Origin: an uncultured Bacteroidota bacterium
Lineage (GTDB): Bacteria; Bacteroidota; Bacteroidia; NS11-12g; UBA9320
Assembly: GCA_937124965.1 (NCBI GenBank)
Contig: CAKZLB010000017.1
Coordinates: forward strand, 62,001-126,000
Direction: 5' to 3'
Length of the DNA stretch: 64,000 nucleotides
The stretch's first letter is position 1, and each line of letters starts with the position of its first letter. The notes beneath the pieces are model-generated. The model ran no database searches. It was not told the DNA's origin and was given only the letters and a program-made list of their open reading frames with translations. Shown one piece after another: positions 1-8,996 of this stretch. The position numbers and the translations under genes were made by a program.

Positions 1-225
1 GTGACAGGCTTAGAAGTTGGAGAATATGTTCACACGTTTGGCGATGCTCATATTTACACAAATCATTTTGAGCAGGTTGAGTTACAACTTAGCCGTGATG
101 CTAGACCATATCCAACAATGAAAATAAATCCTGATGTCAATAATTTATTTGATTTTGACTTTAGTGATTTTACGCTAGAAGGTTACGACCCTCACCCCGG
201 AATCAAAGGGAAGGTTGCGGTATAA
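1..225 (+). CDS. thyA: Thymidylate synthase, C-terminal part
   Basis: The gene enters from the left edge, so only the last 74 codons are present. They encode the end of thymidylate synthase, which makes dTMP from dUMP using methylene-tetrahydrofolate. The family-typical segments [14 protein letters not shown] and the terminal [11 protein letters not shown] are all readable and match the usual C-terminus, ending in a short hydrophobic tail (KVAV) whose last residue closes the active site in this family. The GTG at position 1 is only the window edge, not a start. It is convergent with the CotH gene, 48 bases apart. Confidence 0.95.
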   Translation: MTGLEVGEYVHTFGDAHIYTNHFEQVELQLSRDARPYPTMKINPDVNNLFDFDFSDFTLEGYDPHPGIKGKVAV

Positions 226-273
226 TTGAAAGTTTGTAGCCAATAAATCTCTATTATACACTCACAATAAGGG

Positions 274-1602
274 CTACTGTACATAACTTTTAGCAGCAGC
301 AACTCGTGTCACATTATGAGACTTCATTGTAGAAACGGCAGAGCTGAAACGACCATTTACATATGAAAATCCTGTGCGCTCCGTATTTGCAGACTCGCTT
401 AACAAAGACTCTTGGTTACTGTAGATGGTTGCCATTCTATTGGTTTCAAACGATGTTTCAATGAATGATTTAACATAAGACTTATATGTGCTTAAATAGC
501 CTTCATCTGCAATAATGAAATTAATTAATGGCCAGTCAGTTCCAACCTCAGACATTGAAAATGATAAAGATCCACCCATTTTTCCATCTTGAAAAGCTTC
601 GTTATTATCCCAAATAATCCATTTAATCAAACCATCAGCAGGATCGTGATATAAGTAATAATTGTGCGTCATTCGGCCGTAGGTGTCCCAGTTTTGAATT
701 GTGTTGTTAACCGCTAAATAGCGCAAGAAACCGTCTACATCAAAAACGGACTCTAAGTCTTTTTTCCATTGTGCACGATCTGACGTACGCGTTGAAGCGT
801 GAAGGTAGTCGTACATTTCTTGAATGTCACTTTTGTCAGTCGTTTCCTCATTTGTTTTCGCTTCAAAATCTTCCAAGTTAAAACCAGAAGTAGCAAATGA
901 AGCTCCGTCATTTTCAGGCTTGTAACAATTTCCGGTTTTGCTGCCAAATCCGTCTTTTAAATAGGTATCAGGAATTACTTCCAACATCGTATATACTCCA
1001 AAATACTCTGGGCCGTTTCCTGCATCTATGTATACTTCGTAAAATGCACTGCTTACCGCTGGAACACCAAAATCACGAAATAAATCACAGGCTGACTTTT
1101 CTCTCATGAGAGAAGCATCATTGTAATTGCTACTCATTGATAATTCTTTGAAACCATAAAAACGTTGATTAGTGATTTCAGGGAATTGGTCTTCAAATTC
1201 ATCGAAATCAAAGCGCAGTGGCAATTTACCACTCCTTGCTCTTAGAGAAGAGTTGCCTTTATACCGGACTCCAACATTTTTCCAAACCAAGTCGTTGCAA
1301 TAAATGTCAGCAGGGAAATACTCAGGGTTTTCACTTGAGAATGTTCCACCTGGACCGCCTCCTCCACTTGTTTTAGTAGCCAAATCAGCTTGCATGTCTG
1401 ACCATTCGTCAGCGGTAAAAACGATATCTATTCTATTAACCTTAGAGTTGTCGAAAACAATGTCGTAATTTGGATCAAACCCGTTGCTATGTGTAGCTGT
1501 TCCACTTAGAACGTCACTTGGGACAAACACCTCTTTTTTGCACGAAGAAATTACAAAGGTTATTGTCAGAACGAGTGATATTTTCAGAAATCTATTGTTC
1601 AT
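274..1602 (-). CDS. CotH-family protein kinase-like lipoprotein
   Basis: The 442-residue protein starts with a lipoprotein signal (hydrophobic stretch followed by ISSC, Cys about 21), so it should be membrane anchored outside the cytoplasm. The body matches the CotH family, known from spore coat protein kinases: RYKGNSSLR near residue 115, the YFGVYTMLE segment, and the IIWDNNEAF motif with the expected catalytic Asp. It is the last gene of a four-gene operon (VTC, DUF4956, DUF2490, CotH) and overlaps the end of the DUF2490 gene by 11 bases. Kinase activity on a secreted substrate is inferred from the family; the substrate is unknown. Confidence 0.85.
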   Translation of the reverse strand: MNNRFLKISLVLTITFVISSCKKEVFVPSDVLSGTATHSNGFDPNYDIVFDNSKVNRIDIVFTADEWSDMQADLATKTSGGGGPGGTFSSENPEYFPADIYCNDLVWKNVGVRYKGNSSLRARSGKLPLRFDFDEFEDQFPEITNQRFYGFKELSMSSNYNDASLMREKSACDLFRDFGVPAVSSAFYEVYIDAGNGPEYFGVYTMLEVIPDTYLKDGFGSKTGNCYKPENDGASFATSGFNLEDFEAKTNEETTDKSDIQEMYDYLHASTRTSDRAQWKKDLESVFDVDGFLRYLAVNNTIQNWDTYGRMTHNYYLYHDPADGLIKWIIWDNNEAFQDGKMGGSLSFSMSEVGTDWPLINFIIADEGYLSTYKSYVKSFIETSFETNRMATIYSNQESLLSESANTERTGFSYVNGRFSSAVSTMKSHNVTRVAAAKSYVQ

Positions 1603-2320
1603 TATTTTTTCTTTTAATAGTGTAACCGTATTTTAAACCAATGATGTTTGTTGTTTTAGGATACAAACCAATTAAGTCTTGCTCCATTCGATAAAAGGCA
1701 CCGAACTCACCGATATTTTTTGTGTTGTATGATGTGCCAATTGTAAATCGTAGTTTGTCGAACCCATCTGAAGGTTGCAGTCTATTAAATATTTCCGTAG
1801 AAAATTCAGGATCAAGTTTCCACTTTTTAATGTTGTAGTCGGCACCGAATTTAAAACGTACTGTATTATTTAGTAAATCTCCTTGATCTGACGAGATGCC
1901 AAGTTCATTTTTTGATTGATATCGAACACGATATTTAAACGAAAATTCATCCAATTTATGCTTGTAGCTTAGGTCGGTGTTCCAACGAAAATGATTTTCA
2001 TAACCTTGAATATTGCCTTTTGTGTCGTTATTACTCAACCATCGCCCGGCAAAGCCAAACGTGTAATGCTTGTTTAATTTGTATGAGAAACCAAGCTCGC
2101 TAAAGTATTGATCGACAATACTTGCATTATCTTTTAGTCGCAACTGTTCTTCAAAATACAAGCTCAATTTTTTGCTATATTTATATTTTAGCTCTAATGA
2201 AGACCATGATTCCAAGTCACGTACGGTGTAGTATGCTCCTCCAGATTGTGCGTTTGCTAAAGGAGCTAAACAACACACTGTTATTCCTATAAATATTATG
2301 TTTTTTATTGCGTTACTCAT
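1592..2320 (-). CDS. DUF2490 outer-membrane beta-barrel protein
   Basis: The product has 242 residues with a signal peptide (cleavage near ANAQ, residue 25) followed by alternating polar and hydrophobic strands. Stretches such as LKYKYSKKLSLYFEEQLRLKD and WNTDLSYKHKLDEFSFKYR fit DUF2490, a family of predicted outer-membrane barrels. Its start overlaps the stop of the DUF4956 gene by 8 bases, and its end overlaps the CotH start, so the four genes are probably translated together. Its role in the cluster is unknown; it may give the pathway an outer-membrane component. Confidence 0.75.
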   Translation of the reverse strand: MSNAIKNIIFIGITVCCLAPLANAQSGGAYYTVRDLESWSSLELKYKYSKKLSLYFEEQLRLKDNASIVDQYFSELGFSYKLNKHYTFGFAGRWLSNNDTKGNIQGYENHFRWNTDLSYKHKLDEFSFKYRVRYQSKNELGISSDQGDLLNNTVRFKFGADYNIKKWKLDPEFSTEIFNRLQPSDGFDKLRFTIGTSYNTKNIGEFGAFYRMEQDLIGLYPKTTNIIGLKYGYTIKRKNNEQ

Positions 2321-2912
2321 ATTTGTATGTTACAGTTAAAGTAGCTGAGTCCTTTAGGAAGTCAACGTCGCCTATTTCTACTTTTTCAATTTGAAAACCT
2401 AACCGTGCTTCTAGATCTTGTTTTAAAATGTTATAGTTTTCTGGCTTAATGTTCTCAATCTTCTCATAGTGAATCTTTTTGCTTGTTAGGCTACTAAGAA
2501 GCCATCGCTTCTCCATGATGTAAAGAGCAATAATGATTAACACATTTGCCGTTATAATTTCAGCAAAACTCATTTTTTGGTTTGCCAGCGAATTCATGAC
2601 AGAAACACCAATCACTACAAATAAGTAGGTCATTTCCTTAATCGCAATTGCATCCGTTCGGTATCTGATAATTCCAAAAATTGCGAATAAACCAAGAGCC
2701 ATTCCAATATCTAGCTCATACTTTTTAAGTGTGAAGCACAGAAAGAATACTATAATTCCGATCATGAAGTAGGTGAACAAATAGTCCTTTCTTCGAGCTC
2801 CAGAAAAGTATAGCCATCTGACAATTAATGTTAGAAAACTTATGTTTAGAAAAAAACGAAAAGTCATCTTATAAAAGTCGTCGTCAAATAATGGGATATT
2901 GAATATTTCCAT
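2313..2912 (-). CDS. DUF4956 membrane protein
   Basis: The protein has 199 residues. About four transmembrane segments lie in the first 130 residues, followed by a cytoplasmic alpha/beta tail of about 65 residues. The segment with IFGIIRYRTDAI and IKEMTYLF is the hallmark of DUF4956. This family is often seen next to VTC-domain polyphosphate polymerases; here it follows one by 3 bases. A role as membrane partner of the VTC protein is inferred from gene order, and no enzymatic motif is visible. Confidence 0.8.
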   Translation of the reverse strand: MEIFNIPLFDDDFYKMTFRFFLNISFLTLIVRWLYFSGARRKDYLFTYFMIGIIVFFLCFTLKKYELDIGMALGLFAIFGIIRYRTDAIAIKEMTYLFVVIGVSVMNSLANQKMSFAEIITANVLIIIALYIMEKRWLLSSLTSKKIHYEKIENIKPENYNILKQDLEARLGFQIEKVEIGDVDFLKDSATLTVTYKYE

Positions 2913-2915
2913 TTA

Positions 2916-3647
2916 CTAAGCTGTTAATTTGTTAATCTTGATAAATTTCGATTTAAAGTAATTCTGCTTTAAATTTTGGTGCAAGCTTGCCATCCCAATG
3001 CAGTATTTACTAATTGAATACGGATGATTGCCTATACTTTTAAGGTACTCAAAAACTTTTGACTCGCGGTTAAGCTTTTCTTGTTTGAGCTCAATGATTA
3101 CCATGTTTTCGTTAAAAGTAGTGTTGTTGTATGAAAGGTTGAAGTCGAAGGTTACACGTTCTTTGCTGACAACACTAACTAAAGTTATACGATTAAATCG
3201 GTTTGTTAATGTGTGCGACAACGCCAATTCGTCTTTGGTTTTATTCTCAATGAACATGCGGCCTTCTTCGCTAATATGGTTTGAGAACGAATCAACTTGA
3301 ATGCGACTTTTGATGGTATTGCCTTTGCTGTCTTTCTGCTTAATTTCTAAAAACGATAAATCAGATTCTACATAGTTTCGAATTCTAACTTTCGTGCGTT
3401 TTGCAAGTTTATTGTGATGGTCTAAGTAGAATTTAAAATTCTTTGTATCAAAATACGCTGAATCATATGTCATTAATCGATTGCCATCAATTTCCAAAAT
3501 CTTATAATAATTACGGATAGCTAAGAATAAGTCTTGGATGTTATTTACGTTAACTACAAACTTTGTATCGACCCTTTTCATTAACGATACTTCGTCCATT
3601 TCACTAAGTGAGATAGGGTTGAATAGTTGTAAGTTGCTGTTTTTCAA
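2916..3647 (-). CDS. VTC-domain polyphosphate polymerase-like protein
   Basis: At 243 residues this is a stand-alone VTC domain, the catalytic domain of the yeast vacuolar polyphosphate polymerase. The tunnel residues expected for this fold can be read in order: KRVDTKFVV near the N-terminus, the paired basic strand KRTKVRIRNY, FLEIKQKDSKG, the acidic strand VIIELKQEK, and SKYCIG near the end. It is the first gene of the operon with DUF4956, DUF2490 and CotH. Activity (ATP to polyphosphate) is inferred from the fold; some bacterial relatives have not been tested. No clear promoter was found in the 139 bases upstream. Confidence 0.8.
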   Translation of the reverse strand: MKNSNLQLFNPISLSEMDEVSLMKRVDTKFVVNVNNIQDLFLAIRNYYKILEIDGNRLMTYDSAYFDTKNFKFYLDHHNKLAKRTKVRIRNYVESDLSFLEIKQKDSKGNTIKSRIQVDSFSNHISEEGRMFIENKTKDELALSHTLTNRFNRITLVSVVSKERVTFDFNLSYNNTTFNENMVIIELKQEKLNRESKVFEYLKSIGNHPYSISKYCIGMASLHQNLKQNYFKSKFIKINKLTA

Positions 3648-3786
3648 TAGGGTTGTGTCGCGTATTTGTTGTAAAGAACTTGAATTTAAATTCTTTGCCT
3701 GGTGTTAGACATAACAATTACATAACATATTCCCTAAGAAGTAATATTGTTTTAATGTTGAGCTAATATTGGAGTTGTATCCAAAT

Positions 3787-4434
3787 TCATTTTGATCTCT
3801 TGTTTGAGGTGTTTAATTTTCGTATCCAAAAGGCAATGTAGAAACTACCTAGAACACTTGGTGCGAACCATCCAAATATACCAGGGATTACCTGGTTAAC
3901 CACAATAAAAGCAGTTACAGTCGAAATATATCCTCCAAGCATTTTTCCAAGGTGTTGTTTTAGCCACACTTTTTTAAGTGTTGATGTTTGCCGGTATAGA
4001 CTCAAATCTCTTAATGCAAAAACAGTCCCAATTGCACCAAAAGCAGCTAGTACAATATTTATTCGTCCATTGATTACTATTGGCAGTATTATCATTGAAA
4101 GACCTGTAAGCATCATGACTGTAGAAAGAAATTTATCGACTGATAAGTTTGTTTGAGAGCGCTTGAAACGAAGAGCTCGTGCACCAGCAATGATGAAGTA
4201 AAGCGTAAATATTCCTATGGCAAGGAGAAATGGACTTTTGTGATTGGGCTGAGTCGCTATCAGCAATGAGAGTATAGCCGATATTACCATGGAAATGAAA
4301 AAAGTCTTGCCTGAAACCTTGTGAACTTTAAGGCCTTTTTGTGCAACAATTGCAATAAAACCTGCGATTAATGCTAAGCCGCCTAAAGCTGCGTGACAAA
4401 AAATAAGGAATGAGATTACTTCTTCAGACATCAT
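3787..4434 (-). CDS. DUF2306-like integral membrane protein
   Basis: This 215-residue protein has about seven hydrophobic segments. Conserved histidines (CHAALGG near residue 14 and HKVSGKTFF near residue 38) resemble the DUF2306 family of uncharacterised membrane proteins. It stands alone, with 139 bases to the VTC gene downstream of it in transcription and 170 bases to the next upstream gene. No function can be assigned. Confidence 0.55.
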   Translation of the reverse strand: MMSEEVISFLIFCHAALGGLALIAGFIAIVAQKGLKVHKVSGKTFFISMVISAILSLLIATQPNHKSPFLLAIGIFTLYFIIAGARALRFKRSQTNLSVDKFLSTVMMLTGLSMIILPIVINGRINIVLAAFGAIGTVFALRDLSLYRQTSTLKKVWLKQHLGKMLGGYISTVTAFIVVNQVIPGIFGWFAPSVLGSFYIAFWIRKLNTSNKRSK

Positions 4435-4544
4435 AATTTGACACCAAGGTACTCGTTTTAACGATTATTCAAAGTGAAATTTAGCGAAGTTTAAGTAGAC
4501 ATGTGTGTGGCAACCAGTCAAGATTACAAAAAGGGTTAGACTAA

Positions 4545-4612
4545 TTAACCAACGTTATAATGCTGTATTACATTTCGTACAAAGCATATGTGTTTAGGTC
4601 AACGTTAGTTAA
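4545..4612. repeat. Inverted repeat in the 4435-4604 spacer
   Basis: TTAACCAACGTT (4545-4556) pairs with AACGTTAGTTAA (4601-4612), 11 of 12 bases complementary, across 44 bases. The right arm overlaps the stop region of the minus-strand gene at 4605. It could form a stem at the 3' end of that transcript, but no T-run follows, so a terminator is not claimed. Confidence 0.35.
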
Positions 4613-5039
4613 GCCAATTTTTTCGAATAGCATATGATGAAAACCATACCAAGAATACGCCAATTACAATGACTAAAATGGGCATAATTTCAGTTCCAGG
4701 ACCATAAACTTCACGTGCATTTGAAAAGAACAAGTTTTGGGTCATTTGAGGTATGATTGCAACCAATGAAATTACAAATGCAATTTTTGCCCAACTTTTC
4801 CTTAAGAGTAGCCCAATAGAACCTAATAAACCGCCAAACACAGCTATGGCAAAGACGATGTACGTCCATGTGGGATAACTCCTATATAAATCACTTTCTG
4901 CATGGGACATTTCATTAAGAGCTTCTTCAGTAATAAATGAGTGTTGAAGAAATGACATTACACCCATTAGGTTCCACAACAAAAAGAATATCGCTGCAAC
5001 CCAATACCACGTTGGGATTTTTTTACTTTTCGTCTCCAT
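4605..5039 (-). CDS. Small four-helix membrane protein
   Basis: The 144-residue protein has four clear transmembrane segments (about residues 11-30, 59-79, 86-105 and 119-138) and short polar ends. No catalytic motif is visible. Similar small proteins in Flavobacteriia are usually left as hypothetical. It is transcribed away from the PqiA-like gene with 69 bases between them, so it may have its own promoter. Confidence 0.6.
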   Translation of the reverse strand: METKSKKIPTWYWVAAIFFLLWNLMGVMSFLQHSFITEEALNEMSHAESDLYRSYPTWTYIVFAIAVFGGLLGSIGLLLRKSWAKIAFVISLVAIIPQMTQNLFFSNAREVYGPGTEIMPILVIVIGVFLVWFSSYAIRKNWLN

Positions 5040-5108
5040 TATTTTAGTTTTTAGATTGTACTAAATTAAACTTAAAAAATGAAACGTTCAGTGGGTTTTG
5101 GACGGCTG

Positions 5109-6359
5109 TTATTTTTTTTCAGAAATGGATTGAACTTTCTGAGAGGTAAACAAGCTCATCAGTACAAACAAGGTAAACGAAAAGAAACCAAAAAGTAGAT
5201 TGGACTTGTTGGTAGTTAAGAGGTCCAAACTAGTAGCGATATCTTCAATCTGTTTAAGTTGTTCTGAAATAATACCGTCGAACCCAATGTATGCCATGAA
5301 AATTGCGATAACCATCACATCTGCCATCGACCATTTCCCTGATTTGAAAACCATAAAAGAAATGAAAGGCCTTTTACGAGAATCCGGTTTGTGCAAGAAA
5401 AGTGCGGAGCAAATCAACTTGGTGATTGGAAATAAAACACTAAATGTCAAAACGAGCACTCCGACTGCCAAAAGATCCAATCTACTTTGCGAAATCATTA
5501 ATTGCACTACAGCAAGAATGCTTTTACTCTTATAGTAGAGTACTTGGTCTATAAACTGAATGTCTTCCCCTAGAAGGGTGAAAGTGATTGAGGAAATTCT
5601 TGCGTCAATCTCAATCATTGGCAGCATTACTCCAACCACAAGATATATAAAGCTAATGATTAAACCGATTGACAATTCTACTTGTGAGATGTTCTTTGCG
5701 AATAAAACGAGCAGAATTACTGCCAAAGCTAGAATCACCATAAAGGTCTTGTTTATTCGGTTTTTTGAAGAATTGTCCGAAATATATTTCGTTAACAGAA
5801 CCTTGGCGGATTGCAAATCCGCCACTTCATACTTCATCACGATTCCATTAACCAATGAGTAGTCCGTTTTTGAAAACGTGCTATCTGCATACTCATCCAG
5901 TTTATTTATAACAAAGCCGCGCATTGCTTTGCGATTATCCTCATCTTCCAAAAAGTCTAAAATCTGTTCAGTGAAAACAGGAATATCTTTTTTAATTTGG
6001 GTAAATGTTCCAGTAAGTTTCGCTACTCCAGTTTGCAGTTGGCCGAACAGCGTGTGATTGTGCTCTTCGTAATATCTAGATTCGAGGTCGCCAATGGTGG
6101 TGGTTAGGAAGCCTGATATTTTAACACGAAGTTTCTCACGATTTGCATCATTTAGGTCAAACTCTTCAACTTTTTTGGTGATTATTTCAGCCAGCATCAC
6201 CTTCCATTCGTCTACATTAAACAACCCATACTTAATGTCGGATAGTTCTATTAAGTCCGCTTTAAATGCGTTTTTCTGTCTTTCGTTTTTTAGTGTAACG
6301 ACCGCAAATACAATAGACAAAAATAGAATTCCTACAAGGATCCACAGACGAAGTTTCAT
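5109..6359 (-). CDS. Paraquat-inducible protein A-like membrane protein with unusual N-terminal domain
   Basis: The C-terminal half (about residues 205-405) has four transmembrane helices and the PqiA signature FKSGKWSMADVMVIAIFMAY, where LxxxGKWSMxDVF is typical. PqiA proteins act with MCE-type lipid carriers in envelope maintenance. The N-terminal 200 residues are not PqiA. They begin with a membrane anchor and then form a charged helical region predicted to lie outside the cytoplasm. The usual partners PqiB/PqiC are absent next to it. The family call rests on the C-terminal half only. Confidence 0.7.
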   Translation of the reverse strand: MKLRLWILVGILFLSIVFAVVTLKNERQKNAFKADLIELSDIKYGLFNVDEWKVMLAEIITKKVEEFDLNDANREKLRVKISGFLTTTIGDLESRYYEEHNHTLFGQLQTGVAKLTGTFTQIKKDIPVFTEQILDFLEDEDNRKAMRGFVINKLDEYADSTFSKTDYSLVNGIVMKYEVADLQSAKVLLTKYISDNSSKNRINKTFMVILALAVILLVLFAKNISQVELSIGLIISFIYLVVGVMLPMIEIDARISSITFTLLGEDIQFIDQVLYYKSKSILAVVQLMISQSRLDLLAVGVLVLTFSVLFPITKLICSALFLHKPDSRKRPFISFMVFKSGKWSMADVMVIAIFMAYIGFDGIISEQLKQIEDIATSLDLLTTNKSNLLFGFFSFTLFVLMSLFTSQKVQSISEKK

Positions 6360-6420
6360 GAACGCAAAATAGGATTATTGCAGGGAAATTGAGAATAACA
6401 TATTCTCTAGAGTGGAGAAA

Positions 6421-6918
6421 TTACAAGCTAGCTAGTGCTTTCTCGTAATTTGGCTCATCTGCGATTTCTGGTACTTGTTCCGTGTGTGTTATTTTACCTG
6501 ATTCGTCGACCACAATTACACATCGGGAACTAAGTCCATTGAATGGCCCGTCAACTATTTCAAGACCATAATCTTTACCAAATGTGCCAGTGTTAAAGTC
6601 AGAAAGCATTACCACATTCTCAATGCCTTCAGCTCCACAAAAACGTTTTTGAGCAAAGGGTAAATCTCTTGAAATACACAGAACGACTGTATTATTTAAA
6701 CTTGAAGCCGTTTGATTGAAGTTACGAACCGACATTGCGCAAGTACCTGTGTCAACACTAGGGAAAATGTTTAAAACCAATTTTTTACCTTGAAAATCCG
6801 CTAACGATTTAGTCGATAAATCCGTTCCAACAAGATTGAAATCTTTTAATTTGTCGCCAACTTGTGGTAATTCGCCATTTGTATTTGTAGGATTGCCTCC
6901 TAAAGTAATTTGAGCCAT
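6421..6918 (-). CDS. tpx: Thiol peroxidase (2-Cys peroxiredoxin)
   Basis: The product has 165 residues, the normal length for Tpx, which reduces hydrogen peroxide and alkyl peroxides with thioredoxin as donor in the cytoplasm or periplasm. The peroxidatic Cys60 sits in FPSVDTGTCAMSVRNFN and the resolving Cys94 in RFCGAEG, the spacing expected for this family. An additional Cys81 is present. The common TPVC is TGTC here, a variant common in Bacteroidota. It appears to be a single-gene unit. Confidence 0.93.
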   Translation of the reverse strand: MAQITLGGNPTNTNGELPQVGDKLKDFNLVGTDLSTKSLADFQGKKLVLNIFPSVDTGTCAMSVRNFNQTASSLNNTVVLCISRDLPFAQKRFCGAEGIENVVMLSDFNTGTFGKDYGLEIVDGPFNGLSSRCVIVVDESGKITHTEQVPEIADEPNYEKALASL

Positions 6919-6994
6919 TGTTTAGAAATTAAATGTTATAAGTAATAACGTGTAAACAGAAGTTAGATCGTTTTGGTTTTGCTTTTTAGCAAAT

Positions 6995-7921
6995 CTATTT
7001 CAACCATTCTTTCAGCGAGGAAATAAAGGTCGAGCGCTGATCAATAAACACATTATGTGCGCAGAGATTTAATTGCTTGACATTTTCCTCCCCAAAAAGA
7101 GTCCGTGCTTTTAGAATGTTCTCATAAGAAAACAATCCGTCATCTTTGCCATATAATGCATAAAATGGAATGTTTGAATTCTTTACAGATTGTATAGATT
7201 CTGTAAGGTCGATTGTTGTGTACTTTTCATTTTCCCAAAACCCCGTTGGTGCCTCGGAAGACATTTGAGAAGCGTATTTAGTCATTAGTGTATCTGTTGG
7301 AAAGGTTGAATAAATCAGCATGGCTTCTGGAGTCGAAACTGGTGGAGTATAAAACCCGTTTTGCATGGCATGCATAAAACAGTAGGAACTATACTCTGTA
7401 CTAGACGTATCCATCTTTTCGAGCATAGATATGTAGTTTAGGTTAACGTCATCGTTTTTCTCAATATATACTTGTTTTGATTTCAGAATAATGGTTCTTA
7501 AGGTTGATTGAAAAGATACGGGTGCTGCGACAAAGACCAGTGACGAAACCTTTTTGGGATACTTTTCTGCAAACTTAGTCGCGACAATTCCTCCGAAACT
7601 GTGGCCAATTAAGGAGGCATGGGTTAGCGTATATTTATTATAAATCGATTCTAAGTCGTCAAACGTCTGTTTAAACGTAAATTTGGCTTTTGGATCTAGA
7701 CTTCTTCCCTCGCCACGGCGATCGTACACGATTACATAAAAGCCACTATCAGCAAGAAGTTGAGCTGTGGTCGCTTCGAAATTGGCACAGTTGTAACCTG
7801 GACCACCGTGTAAAAAAATAATCGCAGGATTTTCCGATTTCCCAAAAGCTTTGGAGTATATCGTCTCGGCTTGTGAGATCACACTTATGAGCACAAATAA
7901 GAGGGTTGTTATAGATTTCAT
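6995..7921 (-). CDS. Secreted alpha/beta hydrolase, proline iminopeptidase-like
   Basis: The 308-residue protein starts with a signal peptide (cleavage near SQA, residue 18). Oxyanion motif HGGPGYNC (residues 38-45), nucleophile elbow GHSFGG with Ser108, an acid in YGKDDG and the late His in CAHNVFI make a complete catalytic triad. The HGGPG motif points to the proline iminopeptidase branch, but substrate cannot be told. It lies 10 bases after the DinB-like gene in the direction of transcription and probably shares its transcript. Confidence 0.75.
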   Translation of the reverse strand: MKSITTLLFVLISVISQAETIYSKAFGKSENPAIIFLHGGPGYNCANFEATTAQLLADSGFYVIVYDRRGEGRSLDPKAKFTFKQTFDDLESIYNKYTLTHASLIGHSFGGIVATKFAEKYPKKVSSLVFVAAPVSFQSTLRTIILKSKQVYIEKNDDVNLNYISMLEKMDTSSTEYSSYCFMHAMQNGFYTPPVSTPEAMLIYSTFPTDTLMTKYASQMSSEAPTGFWENEKYTTIDLTESIQSVKNSNIPFYALYGKDDGLFSYENILKARTLFGEENVKQLNLCAHNVFIDQRSTFISSLKEWLK

Positions 7922-7931
7922 AATACTATTT

Positions 7932-8402
7932 TTAGTTGGATTGCTCTATCATTTTTTTGATAAGTGACACTTGTCCAAGATGATAATACGCATGTTCAAT
8001 CATGGCATCAATGTTACGATAATATGTGCCATAATCAGCTTTTACGAAGTCGGCATTTAATTGTTCATCAGTCATAACTTCAACTTTTTGGGCAAAGCTC
8101 TCAGCATTCTTAAAAAAGTTTTGCTTTAGCACTTCCCAGTCGTCATGCGATAATGAAGGCATGTCAAAACTAAATTTATCTCTAATCAGTAAATCTCCAC
8201 CATCAAAAACAGATAAAATGCCATCGATATAATAATTAATATGGAAGGTGAGCAGTGCAATAGTGTTTAAACTACCGATTTTGCTGGTTGCTGTTTCGTA
8301 GCTGATACTGCTAATTTGAGCTTGCCAATTTGTGTTGGCAATCCAAGTGCCGTTTAGTGTAACTTCACGAAAACGTTTAGCAATTTCTTTTGATGTTGTC
8401 AT
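7932..8402 (-). CDS. DinB-like four-helix metalloprotein
   Basis: The protein has 156 residues and is all helical. The three histidines expected for DinB/YfiT metal binding are present: one in LLTFHINYY (about residue 53) and two in IEHAYYHLGQVSLIKK near the end. The family includes thiol transferases and damage-inducible proteins of unknown reaction. A second DinB-like gene lies next to it upstream (8482-8994); the two are divergent in sequence, so this is not a recent duplication. Confidence 0.7.
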   Translation of the reverse strand: MTTSKEIAKRFREVTLNGTWIANTNWQAQISSISYETATSKIGSLNTIALLTFHINYYIDGILSVFDGGDLLIRDKFSFDMPSLSHDDWEVLKQNFFKNAESFAQKVEVMTDEQLNADFVKADYGTYYRNIDAMIEHAYYHLGQVSLIKKMIEQSN

Positions 8403-8481
8403 ATCATCTCACTTTTAGGCCGAAGGTATTGGAATGCAAGACGAATTCAAAAATCAAATGATAAGTGACGAATAATGCGTG

Positions 8482-8994
8482 TTATTCGCTTCGTGTGCCG
8501 AAAAAAGCGTTAATACCAGTTGGCTGAGGATTTCCTGCGATTCGTCGCCATGAGGTTACTTGCCCAACATGGGTCAATGAATCTGCAATTGGGCCGTTGA
8601 GATAATACCAAAAAGGATGCTTGCCTTTTAAATCGCTCAAGCTGTTTAAATCGTTAAGTGAAGAGTCCTTTATGTCTTTAAACTGCTTGCTTAATGATTC
8701 GTAATTTGCTAACGTAGCGTATCGAAAGTCTTCCAGAGTGTCGGAAGTCGCATTGTGTACTGAAACTCCAAACGTGCGATTCAGATATTTAGACATCGAG
8801 TACAAGTGTTCCAATAAACTTGCCATATCCATACTGGTTGGATGCGGTCTAAAAGTGAATTCACTATTTGTTAAACCCTCTGTAGCCCAATAATATCTGA
8901 AGCCCAAACTGTCAACAAAACGAGCAACACTATTAGTGGCAGTAGCCAATTCTGGTGTTTGCGGGATTTCTTTAAAATAGGTTGAAACTTCCAT
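8482..8994 (-). CDS. DinB-like four-helix protein
   Basis: The product has 170 residues. LLEHLYSMSKYLN (about residue 60) and DSLTHVGQVTSWRR (about residue 140) hold the expected DinB histidines, although the last motif has one His where others have two. It starts 2 bases after the stop of the GNAT gene, so it is likely the third gene of an OsmC-GNAT-DinB operon. Confidence 0.65.
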   Translation of the reverse strand: MEVSTYFKEIPQTPELATATNSVARFVDSLGFRYYWATEGLTNSEFTFRPHPTSMDMASLLEHLYSMSKYLNRTFGVSVHNATSDTLEDFRYATLANYESLSKQFKDIKDSSLNDLNSLSDLKGKHPFWYYLNGPIADSLTHVGQVTSWRRIAGNPQPTGINAFFGTRSE

Positions 8995-8996
8995 GA

